Part shown: positions 44,914-54,093 of the stretch, piece after piece | Layout: each line of letters begins with the position of its first letter | How positions within the stretch are numbered: position 1 is the stretch's first letter | Assembly (NCBI GenBank): GCA_016721245.1 | Contig: JADKIQ010000005.1 | Coordinates: 62,001 to 126,000 of the forward strand | Reading direction: 5' to 3' | Length of the DNA stretch: 64,000 bases | Source: Sphingobacteriales bacterium | GTDB lineage: Bacteria > Bacteroidota > Bacteroidia > Chitinophagales > JADIYW01 | The notes under the pieces: model-generated | The model's input: the letters and a program-made list of their open reading frames with translations, nothing else | Told to the model about the DNA's origin: nothing | The model's database searches: none | Position numbers and translations under genes: made by a program

Positions 44914-46007
44914 TATTTGTAATTTATTGGATTAGTGTTGATTGTCGAAATTTGAACGGCAAAAGTAGGAAATTTTTCCGATATTATTTTGTTAAATAAT
45001 TGTGCAGTGAACTGCTCGCTTTCATAATGTCCAATATCTGCTATAATAATCTGATTATCAGCATCAAAGAATTGGTGGTATTTAAAATCTCCGGTAATGA
45101 AGATATCTGCCTTTTGTGCAATAGCATTTGGAAGCAGAAAACTGCCGGAACCACCGCACAAAGCTACTTTTTGTATTTTTTTGTTTAAAAGTGCCGTATG
45201 ACGAATGCAATCTGTCTGCATTTTTTCCTTCAATGAAACCAAAAATTCAGTTTCATCAGCAGCATTTTCCAACTCTCCGATTAAACCTGAGCCAACATCC
45301 TGATACGAATTATCTAACGAAATAATTTCATACGCTACTTCTTCATACGGATGATTTGCTTTTAAAGCTCTCAGGATTTTTGATTCTAAATAATTGGGGA
45401 AAATCACTTCAATTTTGTGTTCCGGTTCTGTGCTTCTCTTATTTTTTTCACCAATCACAGGATTGGAATCCTCGTTTCCTTTAAATGTTCCAATACCATC
45501 CACACTGTAACTGCATTCGCTGTAATTGCCAATATTTCCGGCACCTGCCGCAAATAATGCGTTCAACAAAACATCTTTATTTGCTGATGGAACATAGGTA
45601 TATAATTTCTTTAGCTTGCCAGTTTTAGGCTCCAGCACTTTTCGGTTTTTCAGTCCTATTTTATCTGCGATGATATTGTTTACGCCAAGTTTAACGTTGT
45701 CTAAGTTGGTATGGCAGGCATAAATGGCAATATCGTTTTTAATAGCTTTGATAAGCACCCGTTCTATATAATTTTTACCGGTAATCTTCTTTAATCCGGA
45801 AAAAATAATTGGATGATGCGCCACCACCAGATTGCATTTTTTGGCAATCGCTTCGTCTATCACCGCTTCAATGGCATCTAAACAAATCAAAACACCTGTA
45901 CATTCTGCCAATTTGTCGCCAATAAGTAAGCCTGCATTATCATACGACTCTTGGTATGATATTGGAGCAAAATCTTCGATAGTCTGGATTATTTCGGCTA
46001 TTTTCAT
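44913..46007 (-). CDS. Nif3-like dinuclear metal centre protein
   Basis: 364 residues. Metal-binding residues in HHPIIFSG (His64-His65), the later GGSGSFLLPNA segment and the C-terminal GHYESEQF. A central insert of about 110 residues (about 125-235) is the PII-like domain found in the longer Nif3 proteins. Annotated elsewhere as GTP cyclohydrolase 1 type 2-like, but the true activity is not settled. It is coupled to the zinc-ribbon gene, a recurring pair in Bacteroidota. Confidence 0.9.
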   Translation of the reverse strand: MKIAEIIQTIEDFAPISYQESYDNAGLLIGDKLAECTGVLICLDAIEAVIDEAIAKKCNLVVAHHPIIFSGLKKITGKNYIERVLIKAIKNDIAIYACHTNLDNVKLGVNNIIADKIGLKNRKVLEPKTGKLKKLYTYVPSANKDVLLNALFAAGAGNIGNYSECSYSVDGIGTFKGNEDSNPVIGEKNKRSTEPEHKIEVIFPNYLESKILRALKANHPYEEVAYEIISLDNSYQDVGSGLIGELENAADETEFLVSLKEKMQTDCIRHTALLNKKIQKVALCGGSGSFLLPNAIAQKADIFITGDFKYHQFFDADNQIIIADIGHYESEQFTAQLFNKIISEKFPTFAVQISTINTNPINYK

Positions 46008-46065
46008 GTAAATACAGTTATTTTAAAACATAAATTTATGCTTTAATTGGTTAAAATAATTATTA

Positions 46066-46102
46066 AAAACACATAGTTTCGAAACTTAGAAACTATGTGT
46101 TT
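46066..46102. repeat. AACACATAG/CTATGTGTT element, copy 4 (minimal)
   Basis: 37 bp: AAAACACATAG (46066-46076) and CTATGTGTTT (46093-46102) joined by TTTCGAAACTTAGAAA, so only the ends and one hairpin are left. The apparent ATG of lpxK at 46095 is inside the right end. Confidence 0.7.
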
Positions 46103-47201
46103 AATAAAAATAAAATTGAAAATACTTAAAAAAATACTACTATTTCCGTTCGCTGTCATTTATGGTTTCATTATTTGGCTGAGAAACTGGCTGTATAAAA
46201 CCAATTTTATCGGTTCCACCGATTTTGAAATTCCGGTTTTTACCATCGGAAACCTGAGTATGGGTGGCACAGGGAAAACGCCATTTGTGGAAATGCTGAT
46301 AGAACTACTGCACGATCGCTACCATATAGGCGTGCTTAGTCGCGGATACAAACGGAAAACAACCGGTTATATTGATGTAAAAACAACTCACCATGCAAAA
46401 GAAGTAGGCGACGAACCACTGATGCTGAAATTGAAATATCCGATGGTGCACGTGAGTGTTGGCGAACAACGTGTTTTTGCCATTCCGCAATTATTAGGCA
46501 AATATCCGGAAACACAGGTAATTTTACTGGACGATGCCTTCCAGCACCAAAGTGTGCGACCTGATATCAATATTTTACTGACCACTTATGAAAAGCCTTT
46601 TTATGACGACCTGATTTTGCCGCTGGGCACTTTGCGCGAGTTTGAATCAGGCAAAAGCCGGGCTAATATTATTGTGGTCACCAAATGTCCGAAAAACATA
46701 ACGGACACAGAACAACAGCAAATAATTTCAAAAATTAAACCTGCTGCAAATCAGAAAGTATTTTTCAGCACTATAGAATATGGTGTGCCCTACAACATTT
46801 TAAACCCAACCGACAGGCTTGATTTAAACAATCATAACAATCAACTGCTAATTACCGGCATTGCCAATGCCAACCTTTTAAAAATCTATCTTGAGGAAAC
46901 TGCTAAAGAAATCATACATTTCGAATTTGACGACCATCATTTTTTTGAGCAGCACGAGTTGGAGAACATAAAGAAAAACTATCCTGATTTTACAAAATGG
47001 CTGATCACCGAAAAAGACGGCGTTCGGCTGGCATTCCATAAAAACTGGCTATTGGAAAACAATATTTCTTTGTATTGCCTTCCCATGAAAACGAGATTAG
47101 TCGGTAAGAATTCAGCAGATTTTGGAGAAACAGTGCGAGGGTTCCTGGATTATTTTTACAAAGATGAGATGTTCGAATCCGACCTTCCGCAAACGGAATA
47201 G
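46095..47201 (+). CDS. lpxK: tetraacyldisaccharide 4'-kinase LpxK
   Basis: 368 residues as written. Walker A-like GGTGKT at 57-62 within FTIGNLSMGGTGKTPF, then the DxxHQH-like VILLDDAFQHQ (about 140-150) of LpxK. It phosphorylates the lipid A disaccharide at the inner membrane; an N-terminal hydrophobic helix (about 13-30) anchors it. The ATG at 46095 is part of a repeat end; the body may begin at TTG 46119 (KILKKILLFPF). It indicates an LPS-making Gram-negative. The later lipid A gene neighbours are absent. Confidence 0.9.
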   Translation: MCLIKIKLKILKKILLFPFAVIYGFIIWLRNWLYKTNFIGSTDFEIPVFTIGNLSMGGTGKTPFVEMLIELLHDRYHIGVLSRGYKRKTTGYIDVKTTHHAKEVGDEPLMLKLKYPMVHVSVGEQRVFAIPQLLGKYPETQVILLDDAFQHQSVRPDINILLTTYEKPFYDDLILPLGTLREFESGKSRANIIVVTKCPKNITDTEQQQIISKIKPAANQKVFFSTIEYGVPYNILNPTDRLDLNNHNNQLLITGIANANLLKIYLEETAKEIIHFEFDDHHFFEQHELENIKKNYPDFTKWLITEKDGVRLAFHKNWLLENNISLYCLPMKTRLVGKNSADFGETVRGFLDYFYKDEMFESDLPQTE

Positions 47202-47250
47202 CTATTGAGATGAATTTTCACAAAAAAGGATACTTTTAAATTACTTTTCT

Positions 47251-47258
47251 TATATTTG
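47251..47258 (+). promoter_or_regulatory. TAnnTTTG box upstream of DUF4290-murA
   Basis: TATATTTG, 125 bases before the DUF4290 ATG. The leader contains a perfect 7-bp hairpin (TTGTGTC/GACACAA, 47347-47364) 20 bases before the start codon. Confidence 0.4.
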
Positions 47259-47383
47259 TATATCCTTCGCGGGCATATTCAAGCCGTTCTAGTGTTTAGT
47301 ATGTTTCGCACCAATAATTATCACTTAAAATTTACTACAAAGAAATTTGTGTCTGCGGACACAACGAAATTAAAATTAAACAC

Positions 47384-48121
47384 ATGAATTATAACACAGA
47401 CAGGAATGATATTGAGATGCGTGAATACGGTCGTCATTTACAGAAAATGGTGGACTACGCAGTGAGTTTAACTGACAGAAAAGAGCGCCAGAAAGTTGCG
47501 GAAAATATTATTCAACTGATGGGCATCCTGAATCCGCAGTTGCGCAACGCGGCAGATTACAAACATAAACTGTGGGATCATATTTTCATTATTTCTAATT
47601 TTAAATTGGACGTAGATTCTCCTTATCCAAAACCAACCGAAGATACTGCCAGAATTAAACCTGCTGACTTACCGTATCCACAGAAAAGAATACGTCTGAA
47701 ACATTACGGCAAAAACGTGGAAGCATTGGTGGAAAAAGCCATCAACATGGAAGATGAAGGTAAAAAAGAAATCTTCACGGAGATTATTGGCAACTTCATG
47801 AAAATGGCTTACAAAAACTGGAGTAACGAAGAAGTAAGCAATGAACTGATAAAGGAAGATATGAAATCTTTATCTCGCGGCGAACTGGAAATCAGTGCGG
47901 ATATGAACATTGAAAGTATGACGCGCAATCAGCAGCAGCAGCGCAAATTCTCTTCCAACAATAACAGAAATAATCAGAATCGAAACAGAAATCAGGGACA
48001 AAACCGCAATCAGGGACAAAACCGCAATAATAATAACAACAACAGAAATAACAATAACAGAAACAATTTCCCTAATAACAACAATCGTAACAATAATAAT
48101 CGCTTCAATAAAAATCAATAA
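47384..48121 (+). CDS. DUF4290 protein with Asn/Arg-rich tail
   Basis: 245 residues. The N-terminal 170 residues (DIEMREYGRHLQKMVDYA, EERQKVAENIIQLMG) are the DUF4290 domain, known only in Bacteroidota. The last 50 residues (about 195-245) are almost only Asn, Arg, Gln and Gly, a low-complexity tail often linked with RNA binding or phase separation. The stop (TAATG) shares a base with the murA start, so they are coupled. The function is unknown; the link to cell-wall synthesis is by position. Confidence 0.87.
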   Translation: MNYNTDRNDIEMREYGRHLQKMVDYAVSLTDRKERQKVAENIIQLMGILNPQLRNAADYKHKLWDHIFIISNFKLDVDSPYPKPTEDTARIKPADLPYPQKRIRLKHYGKNVEALVEKAINMEDEGKKEIFTEIIGNFMKMAYKNWSNEEVSNELIKEDMKSLSRGELEISADMNIESMTRNQQQQRKFSSNNNRNNQNRNRNQGQNRNQGQNRNNNNNNRNNNNRNNFPNNNNRNNNNRFNKNQ

Positions 48122-49431
48122 TGAGTGCAGATGCTTTTGAAGTAAGAGGTGGTAAATCCTTAAGTGGAACAATTATACCACAAGGCGCTAAGAATGAAGC
48201 GCTGCAAATCTTATCAGCTGTTTTATTGTCTGATGAGGATATCACCATTTCCAATATCCCGGATATTTTAGATGTCAATGTGCTGATAGAATTACTGGCG
48301 GAAATGGGCGTAAAAGTCACCAAACAAAGCAGTGATACCTACACCTTTAACGCAAAAGATGTTGATCCGGATATTTTACTGACGGAAAGCTTTAAAAAAC
48401 GTGCCGGCCATTTACGTGGCTCCGTGATGATTTTAGGACCATTGTTGGCTCGTTTCAAAAGAGCGTATTTGCCAACACCTGGTGGCGACAAAATCGGCAG
48501 AAGAAGATTAGACACGCACTTTTTAGGTTTTGTGGAGTTAGGTGCAAAATACCATTTCGATAAAGAAAATTCTTTTTATTCTCTGACGACAGAAAAACTT
48601 ATTGGAAAGTACATTTTACTGGAAGAGCCGAGCGTAACGGGAACCGCCAATATCGTGATGGCGGCTGTATTAGCAGAAGGTGAAACCACCATTTTCAATG
48701 CTGCCTGCGAGCCGTATTTACAGCAATTATGCGCCATGCTAAACAGAATGGGTGCCAAAATCACCGGTTGCGGCTCTAACTTATTAAAGATAGAAGGCGT
48801 TCAAAAATTAGGCGGCACCGAACACCGTTTATTGCCCGATATGATTGAAATAGGCAGTTTTATCGGCCTCGCTGCGATGACAAAATCCAATATCACCATT
48901 AAGGATGCACGGATTGATATGTTGGGCGTGATTCCAACGTATTTTCAAAAATTAGGAATAAAACTGGAATTTAACGGCGATGATATCATTATTCCCGCTC
49001 AGGATTCTTACGAAATACAAACGTTTATTGATGGTTCCATCCTGACGATTTCTGATGGTCCCTGGCCTTTGTTTACGCCGGATTTACTCAGTATAGTGCT
49101 GGTAACGGCCACACAGGCGGACGGCAGTGTATTGATTCATCAGAAGATGTTTGAATCGCGTTTGTTTTTCGTAGATAAACTGATAGATATGGGTGCCAAA
49201 ATAATTTTGTGTGATCCGCATCGTGCTACAGTAATTGGCCTCAACAGAGAATATAATTTACGCGGCATCAATATGAGTTCTCCGGATATACGTGCCGGTG
49301 TTGCCTTGCTGATTGCAGCCCTTTCTGCCGAAGGCAAGAGCGTTATTTCCAATATTCACCAGATTGACAGAGGCTATCAATACATAGACAAACGTCTGCA
49401 GGATTTAGGGGCGGATATTAAACGTTTGTAG
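48121..49431 (+). CDS. murA: UDP-N-acetylglucosamine 1-carboxyvinyltransferase MurA
   Basis: 436 residues, the usual length. Substrate-binding Lys24-Asn25 in GAKNEAL matches Lys22-Asn23 of E. coli. The active-site loop reads PTPGGDKIGRRRLDTH, with Asp123 (codon 48487-48489) where E. coli has Cys115, the fosfomycin target. Asp at this place is known from Mycobacterium and Chlamydia and gives an active, fosfomycin-insensitive enzyme. It transfers enolpyruvate from PEP to UDP-GlcNAc, the first step of peptidoglycan synthesis. Coupled to the DUF4290 gene. Confidence 0.95.
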   Translation: MSADAFEVRGGKSLSGTIIPQGAKNEALQILSAVLLSDEDITISNIPDILDVNVLIELLAEMGVKVTKQSSDTYTFNAKDVDPDILLTESFKKRAGHLRGSVMILGPLLARFKRAYLPTPGGDKIGRRRLDTHFLGFVELGAKYHFDKENSFYSLTTEKLIGKYILLEEPSVTGTANIVMAAVLAEGETTIFNAACEPYLQQLCAMLNRMGAKITGCGSNLLKIEGVQKLGGTEHRLLPDMIEIGSFIGLAAMTKSNITIKDARIDMLGVIPTYFQKLGIKLEFNGDDIIIPAQDSYEIQTFIDGSILTISDGPWPLFTPDLLSIVLVTATQADGSVLIHQKMFESRLFFVDKLIDMGAKIILCDPHRATVIGLNREYNLRGINMSSPDIRAGVALLIAALSAEGKSVISNIHQIDRGYQYIDKRLQDLGADIKRL

Positions 49432-49556
49432 CTGGTTTTTCGCAGTTGGCATGACGATTTCTAGATAAATTTTTTTCGTTGAAAATATTACGTTTTATTA
49501 ACGATAATTGTGGATAAACAGGCTGATTTTTATCCCATTTTCAGGCTTCATTTTTG

Positions 49557-49564
49557 TATCTTTG
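49557..49564 (+). promoter_or_regulatory. gyrB promoter -7 box
   Basis: TATCTTTG, a perfect TAnnTTTG, about 83 bases before the gyrB ATG. The rest of 49432-49647 is AT-rich leader with no gene seen. Confidence 0.45.
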
Positions 49565-49647
49565 CTCATTACATTTTTCACTGTAAAAAGGAACGTTATT
49601 TTAACAAAAAATAGCTTGCTTTTTATACTTGTTTAACACCAAAAAAT

Positions 49648-51615
49648 ATGAGCGAAGAAGTTTTAGACGAAGTTAAAAAAAATGCCCATTACGGCGCGGA
49701 AAACATCACAGTTTTAGAAGGATTAGAAGCGGTGCGTATGCGACCTGCCATGTACATTGGTGATATCAATACGCGCGGTTTACATCATTTAGTATATGAG
49801 GTAGTAGATAACTCTATTGACGAGGCATTAGCCGGCCATTGTAAAAACATCTTTGTTACGATTCACGAAGATAATTCCATTTCTGTTTTAGATGACGGAC
49901 GTGGTATTCCAGTAGATATGCACGTGAAAGAAGGCCGTTCTGCTTTGGAAGTCGTTTTAACTGTTTTACACGCAGGTGGTAAATTTGATAAGGATTCCTA
50001 TAAAGTTTCCGGTGGTTTGCACGGTGTGGGTGTTTCCTGCGTAAATGCGCTTTCTACACAATTAATCGCTACCGTTTACCGCGATGGAAAAGAATATCAG
50101 CAGGAATTCGGAATTGGTATTCCAAAATATCCGGTAAAAGAAGTTGGTCCATCTGATATTCGTGGTACAAAAATCCATTTCAAACCGGATGCTACCATTT
50201 TTACAACAACAGAATACAACTACGACACCTTAGCTGCACGTATGCGCGAATTAGGCTATCTGAATCGTGGCATCAGCATTACCATAACAGATAACAGAAA
50301 CAGAGATGAAAATGGCGTTCCTTTCTCAGAAACGTTTTTATCAGAAGGCGGTCTGCGTGAATTTGTTCAGTTTTTGGATAAAACCCGTCAGCCTTTAATT
50401 CCTGAAGTGATATACATGGAAGGCACGAGAGATAATGTAGTGGTAGAAGTGGCGTTCCAGTACAACGATTCTTACAATGAAAATATTCACTCGTATGTAA
50501 ACAACATCAATACCATTGAAGGCGGTACGCACGTAGTAGGTTTCAGAAGAGCATTAACCCGTGTTTTCAAAAACTGGGCAACTAAAAATGATTTATTCAA
50601 AAATTTAAAAACGGAAATCAGCGGTGAAGACTTCAGAGAAGGTATCACTTGTTTAGTTTCTGTAAAAGTGCCTGAGCCATCTTTTGAAGGACAAACGAAA
50701 ACGAAATTAGGTAACTCAGAAGTGGACGCAATTGTAGCAGGCGTTGTAGGCGAGCATTTAGAATATTTTCTGGAAGAAAACCCTAAAGAAGCACGTGTAA
50801 TTGTCAATAAAGTAATTTTAGCGGCAACGGCACGTATGGCGGCGAAAAAAGCAAGAGAATTAGTACAACGCAAAAGTGTATTAGGCGGCTCCGGCTTACC
50901 GGGAAAATTATCCGACTGTTCTGATAAAAATCCGGATGCATGTGAGTTGTATTTAGTCGAAGGGGATTCTGCAGGTGGAACGGCTAAACAAGGCAGAAAC
51001 CGTGCGTTTCAGGCGATTCTACCGTTGAGAGGTAAAATCCTCAACGTGGAAAAAGCCATGGAACACAAGATTTACGAAAACGAAGAAATAAAAAATATTT
51101 TCACAGCACTAGGTGTAAGCAAAGGAGTGGAAGGCGATGAAAAAGCACTGAACATTGTAAAATTACGTTATCACAAAATAGTCATCATGTGTGATGCCGA
51201 CGTAGACGGCAGCCACATTACTACCTTGATTTTAACCTTCTTCTTCCGTCACATGAAAGAGCTGATTGAAAACGGGTACATTTATATCGCTTCTCCTCCA
51301 TTATATTTAGTGAAGAAAGGAAACAAACAACACTATGCCTGGAATGATGACCAACGCAAACGTTTCATTAAAGAATTAGCGGGCGAAGGCAAAGAGGACA
51401 GTGTACACACACAACGTTACAAAGGTTTGGGAGAGATGAACGCAGAGCAATTATGGGAAACCACGATGAATCCTGAAACAAGAACCTTGAAACAAGTGAG
51501 TATAGAAAACGCAGCGGAAGCAGATCATATTTTCTCTATGCTGATGGGCGATGAAGTACCCCCAAGAAGAGAATTTATCGAAGCACATGCTAAATATGCG
51601 AAGATTGACGTGTAA
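49648..51615 (+). CDS. gyrB: DNA gyrase subunit B
   Basis: 655 residues. GHKL ATPase (EVVDNSIDEALAG about 51-63; DDGRGIPV; GGLHGVGVSCVNALS), the transducer with QTKTKLGN, and the TOPRIM domain with EGDSAGGTA and DADVDGSHI, ending in PPRREFIE-type tail. Lacks the extra domain of E. coli GyrB, as in most Bacteroidota. It supplies the ATP-driven half of gyrase; gyrA is elsewhere. Heptamer repeats and a bidirectional terminator follow the stop. Confidence 0.95.
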   Translation: MSEEVLDEVKKNAHYGAENITVLEGLEAVRMRPAMYIGDINTRGLHHLVYEVVDNSIDEALAGHCKNIFVTIHEDNSISVLDDGRGIPVDMHVKEGRSALEVVLTVLHAGGKFDKDSYKVSGGLHGVGVSCVNALSTQLIATVYRDGKEYQQEFGIGIPKYPVKEVGPSDIRGTKIHFKPDATIFTTTEYNYDTLAARMRELGYLNRGISITITDNRNRDENGVPFSETFLSEGGLREFVQFLDKTRQPLIPEVIYMEGTRDNVVVEVAFQYNDSYNENIHSYVNNINTIEGGTHVVGFRRALTRVFKNWATKNDLFKNLKTEISGEDFREGITCLVSVKVPEPSFEGQTKTKLGNSEVDAIVAGVVGEHLEYFLEENPKEARVIVNKVILAATARMAAKKARELVQRKSVLGGSGLPGKLSDCSDKNPDACELYLVEGDSAGGTAKQGRNRAFQAILPLRGKILNVEKAMEHKIYENEEIKNIFTALGVSKGVEGDEKALNIVKLRYHKIVIMCDADVDGSHITTLILTFFFRHMKELIENGYIYIASPPLYLVKKGNKQHYAWNDDQRKRFIKELAGEGKEDSVHTQRYKGLGEMNAEQLWETTMNPETRTLKQVSIENAAEADHIFSMLMGDEVPPRREFIEAHAKYAKIDV

Positions 51616-51617
51616 CA

Positions 51618-51638
51618 GAGTCATGAGTCGTGAGTCAT
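51618..51638 (+). repeat. heptamer array after gyrB
   Basis: GAGTCAT, GAGTCGT, GAGTCAT in exact 7-base register, beginning 3 bases after the gyrB stop. A terminator hairpin follows. Confidence 0.7.
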
Positions 51639-51642
51639 AAAT

Positions 51643-51673
51643 AAAAAATCCATTCAAATTGAATGGATTTTTT
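51643..51673. terminator. bidirectional terminator between gyrB and the DUF1295 gene
   Basis: 13-bp perfect stem AAAAAATCCATTC / GAATGGATTTTTT with a 5-base loop, A-run on one side and T-run on the other; serves both converging genes. Confidence 0.9.
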
Positions 51674-51675
51674 AT

Positions 51676-52608
51676 TTACCAAAACTTCGGAATAAACTTC
51701 GGTACTTGTTTCTGATAATCTTTGTAATCAGGATATTTTCCGGCAGAAATATTTTCACTGAAATCCGCACTGCTGCGAAACAGAATCACCAGCAAAACAC
51801 AACCCGCCATGCTCCAGTTAATCCATCTTCCTGTTGCCACAACGGAAAATAAATAAAAAACCATCCAGATACTTTGCTCACTGGCATAATTTGGATGGCG
51901 CACCTTTGACCACAATCCGGATGAAATAAATCCTTTCGTTTGTTCTGCGTTTAAAGGTTCTCCCGCATTTTTTCTGCGGTGTTTCTCCGTCTGAAAATCC
52001 CATTGCTGCTGGTCTGCAAATGTTTCTATCAGCACAAAACTTACCATAATTAGTGCCAGTATTATATCTGCTGCACCAATTGCTTTATCCGACTCCATCG
52101 CCACAATTGTCGGCAGGGTAAACGCCAGTATTAGTGCCTGTTGATACAAACAAATAAAAAACAAATTGAATAAGGAGAATTTAATTTTACTTCCCTGCAA
52201 AAACGGCTCTTGTCGCAAAACTGTCCAGCGATAATCCTCCTCTCCTGTCCAGAATTTCCAGCTATATCCACCGCGGCGGTTAAAGTTATAGGTTAATCGA
52301 ATGCTCCAGATAGTAGCAACCACCAACATCAAAATCAGCCTTGGTTGCCAGTTACTGGCATATGCTGCATACAACACATAAAAGAAAGGCATGATGCTCC
52401 ACAACTTATCGGTCTGGCTGTAATTCTTAGTGATTTCACCCAATACAAAACAAACCAGCGATACGACTACCATACCTTTTACCAGGTTCATTAATATATG
52501 AGTTTGAATCTCTGTTAATGGTTTGTCATAAAAAATAGCTACTACCGGAATAATGACTAAAACGATAATTAGGAGAATCGTTGTGCTTAAGAGTTTTTGA
52601 TTTTTCAT
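51676..52608 (-). CDS. DUF1295 steroid-reductase-like membrane protein
   Basis: 310 residues from the ATG at 52608 (MKNQKLLST). About eight to nine membrane helices; the C-terminal LWSKVRHPNYASEQSIWMVFY and ISAGKYPDYKDYQKQVPKF match the DUF1295 part of the 3-oxo-5-alpha-steroid 4-dehydrogenase/ICMT-like superfamily. These proteins bind NADPH at their cytoplasmic end, but in bacteria the lipid substrate is unknown. Nine further codons upstream of 52608 are open but less likely. Confidence 0.8.
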   Translation of the reverse strand: MKNQKLLSTTILLIIVLVIIPVVAIFYDKPLTEIQTHILMNLVKGMVVVSLVCFVLGEITKNYSQTDKLWSIMPFFYVLYAAYASNWQPRLILMLVVATIWSIRLTYNFNRRGGYSWKFWTGEEDYRWTVLRQEPFLQGSKIKFSLFNLFFICLYQQALILAFTLPTIVAMESDKAIGAADIILALIMVSFVLIETFADQQQWDFQTEKHRRKNAGEPLNAEQTKGFISSGLWSKVRHPNYASEQSIWMVFYLFSVVATGRWINWSMAGCVLLVILFRSSADFSENISAGKYPDYKDYQKQVPKFIPKFW

Positions 52609-52683
52609 GGGATAAAGTTGGCAAAAACGACACATAAAATATTCACCATAAACAAGTAATAATAAATTTTGTATTTTTAGAAA

Positions 52684-53358
52684 ATGAAAAAAATCCCGTT
52701 TGCATTTCAGCTCTTATTTTTTAGTTGTCTTTTATTTCTGGTAGCCACCGGAGTAGCCATGTTGTTTTTCCCGGGCGGTACCATACTGGATCACCATACA
52801 AAAGGCTACAGTTTCTTCAATAATTTCTTTTCAGAACTGGGACGCTGGCGTACACACAACGGCGACACAAAATGGGTATCATTTTTTGGTTTTGAAATCG
52901 CCTTGGTTTTTCACTCGATTGCCATGTTTGTTTTTAATCTGAAGTTTCTGGAAGCAACGGAAAGTAAAAAATTAAGCAAAGTTGCTTATTACACAGCATT
53001 AGTGAGCGGAAGTACTTTTCCATTTTTGTTAACTGGTATTGCCTTTACACCTTGTGATTTATATCTGAGATATCACATGGACTTTGTTTATGCGGCATTC
53101 GGGATGCTGATTCCTTTAAGCTTTGCTTATACACTTTTAATCAGACAACATCACTTGCTTCCAAATAAATACGGCAACACCATGCTGGTGATTGTTTTCG
53201 CGATTGCCATTTATATTCTGATTATGTTATTTGGCCCGGACCCGCACAAAGTCGGTTACATTCAGCAAACTGCTCAGAAAATAATCGTCTATTCAATGAT
53301 AGGCTGTTTACTGTATTTAGCAGATGGCTGCAGAAAATACCTGCATATAACTGAGTAG
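52684..53358 (+). CDS. six-helix membrane protein, DUF998-like
   Basis: 224 residues with about six hydrophobic segments (8-28, 62-82, 95-118, 124-142, 158-180, 195-212). The phrase FFSELGRWRT and TPCDLYLRYHMDFVYAAF resemble DUF998 proteins. No catalytic motif is apparent. It is divergent from the DUF1295 gene and convergent with the next gene (4 bases). A transport or lipid role is possible; none is proven. Confidence 0.6.
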   Translation: MKKIPFAFQLLFFSCLLFLVATGVAMLFFPGGTILDHHTKGYSFFNNFFSELGRWRTHNGDTKWVSFFGFEIALVFHSIAMFVFNLKFLEATESKKLSKVAYYTALVSGSTFPFLLTGIAFTPCDLYLRYHMDFVYAAFGMLIPLSFAYTLLIRQHHLLPNKYGNTMLVIVFAIAIYILIMLFGPDPHKVGYIQQTAQKIIVYSMIGCLLYLADGCRKYLHITE

Positions 53359-53362
53359 TAAT

Positions 53363-54031
53363 TTATTTTCCTCCGATACCGAAGCCGAAGCCCATGTTTA
53401 CAATCAGTGGTACTCTATCACTGAAAGTTCCCTGATAAATAGACTCGTCGTTATCCAGCACATTATACAGCAAAGAGACATTAAATACGCCTATTTTACC
53501 AATCGGAGCGGCGTAACCCGCACCCAGCAATAAATGCTGCACCCATATTCTTCTGTTGATGTTGTAATAAGACGGCTTGTTTACCGGGTCGAAGCGCGCT
53601 TCCAGATACAATCCTTTATATAAAAATCCACGAGCATAAGCATCCGCGCCGTATACAAAAAAACTGAAAGAATTGAAATTGGAAAATCTGAATCGCTGAT
53701 AAATCAGAATTGGACCTCCTCCTAATTCCAGCCTGTCTTTCACGACCATGTAACCCGCCGTTGGTGAAATATTTACGTAAGTATAACTTCCGAATTGCAA
53801 ACCAAAGTTACCACCCAAACGCAAACGGTTCAATTTCTCCTTTCTTTGTTCTTCTTTCGTCAGCGCATCCGCTTTTTGCTGCTTGGTTCTGGTATCCTTC
53901 GGTTTGGTGTCGTCACTATTTAAAGTATCAATGATTACTGCTGGTTTCTCATATACCTCTTCCTGTGCAATTACACTATGGGCAGAAAAAAACACAAAAA
54001 TAAAAAGTAAAAACAGTCTGTATTTCTTCAT
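53363..54031 (-). CDS. predicted outer-membrane beta-barrel protein
   Basis: 222 residues. Signal peptide (about 1-22), a charged linker to about 70, then alternating strands rich in Tyr/Phe/Gly (LRLGGNFGLQFGSYTYVNISP, FVYGADAYARGFLYKGLYLEARFD) ending in GFGFGIGGK. It looks like a small eight-stranded barrel. I do not recognise a named family. It is divergent from the S9 peptidase gene. Confidence 0.65.
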   Translation of the reverse strand: MKKYRLFLLFIFVFFSAHSVIAQEEVYEKPAVIIDTLNSDDTKPKDTRTKQQKADALTKEEQRKEKLNRLRLGGNFGLQFGSYTYVNISPTAGYMVVKDRLELGGGPILIYQRFRFSNFNSFSFFVYGADAYARGFLYKGLYLEARFDPVNKPSYYNINRRIWVQHLLLGAGYAAPIGKIGVFNVSLLYNVLDNDESIYQGTFSDRVPLIVNMGFGFGIGGK

Positions 54032-54093
54032 TAAATTTATCTTTATAAATCTTACTTATCTAAAACGTAACTTTATTGAAAATAGTTTTTTGC

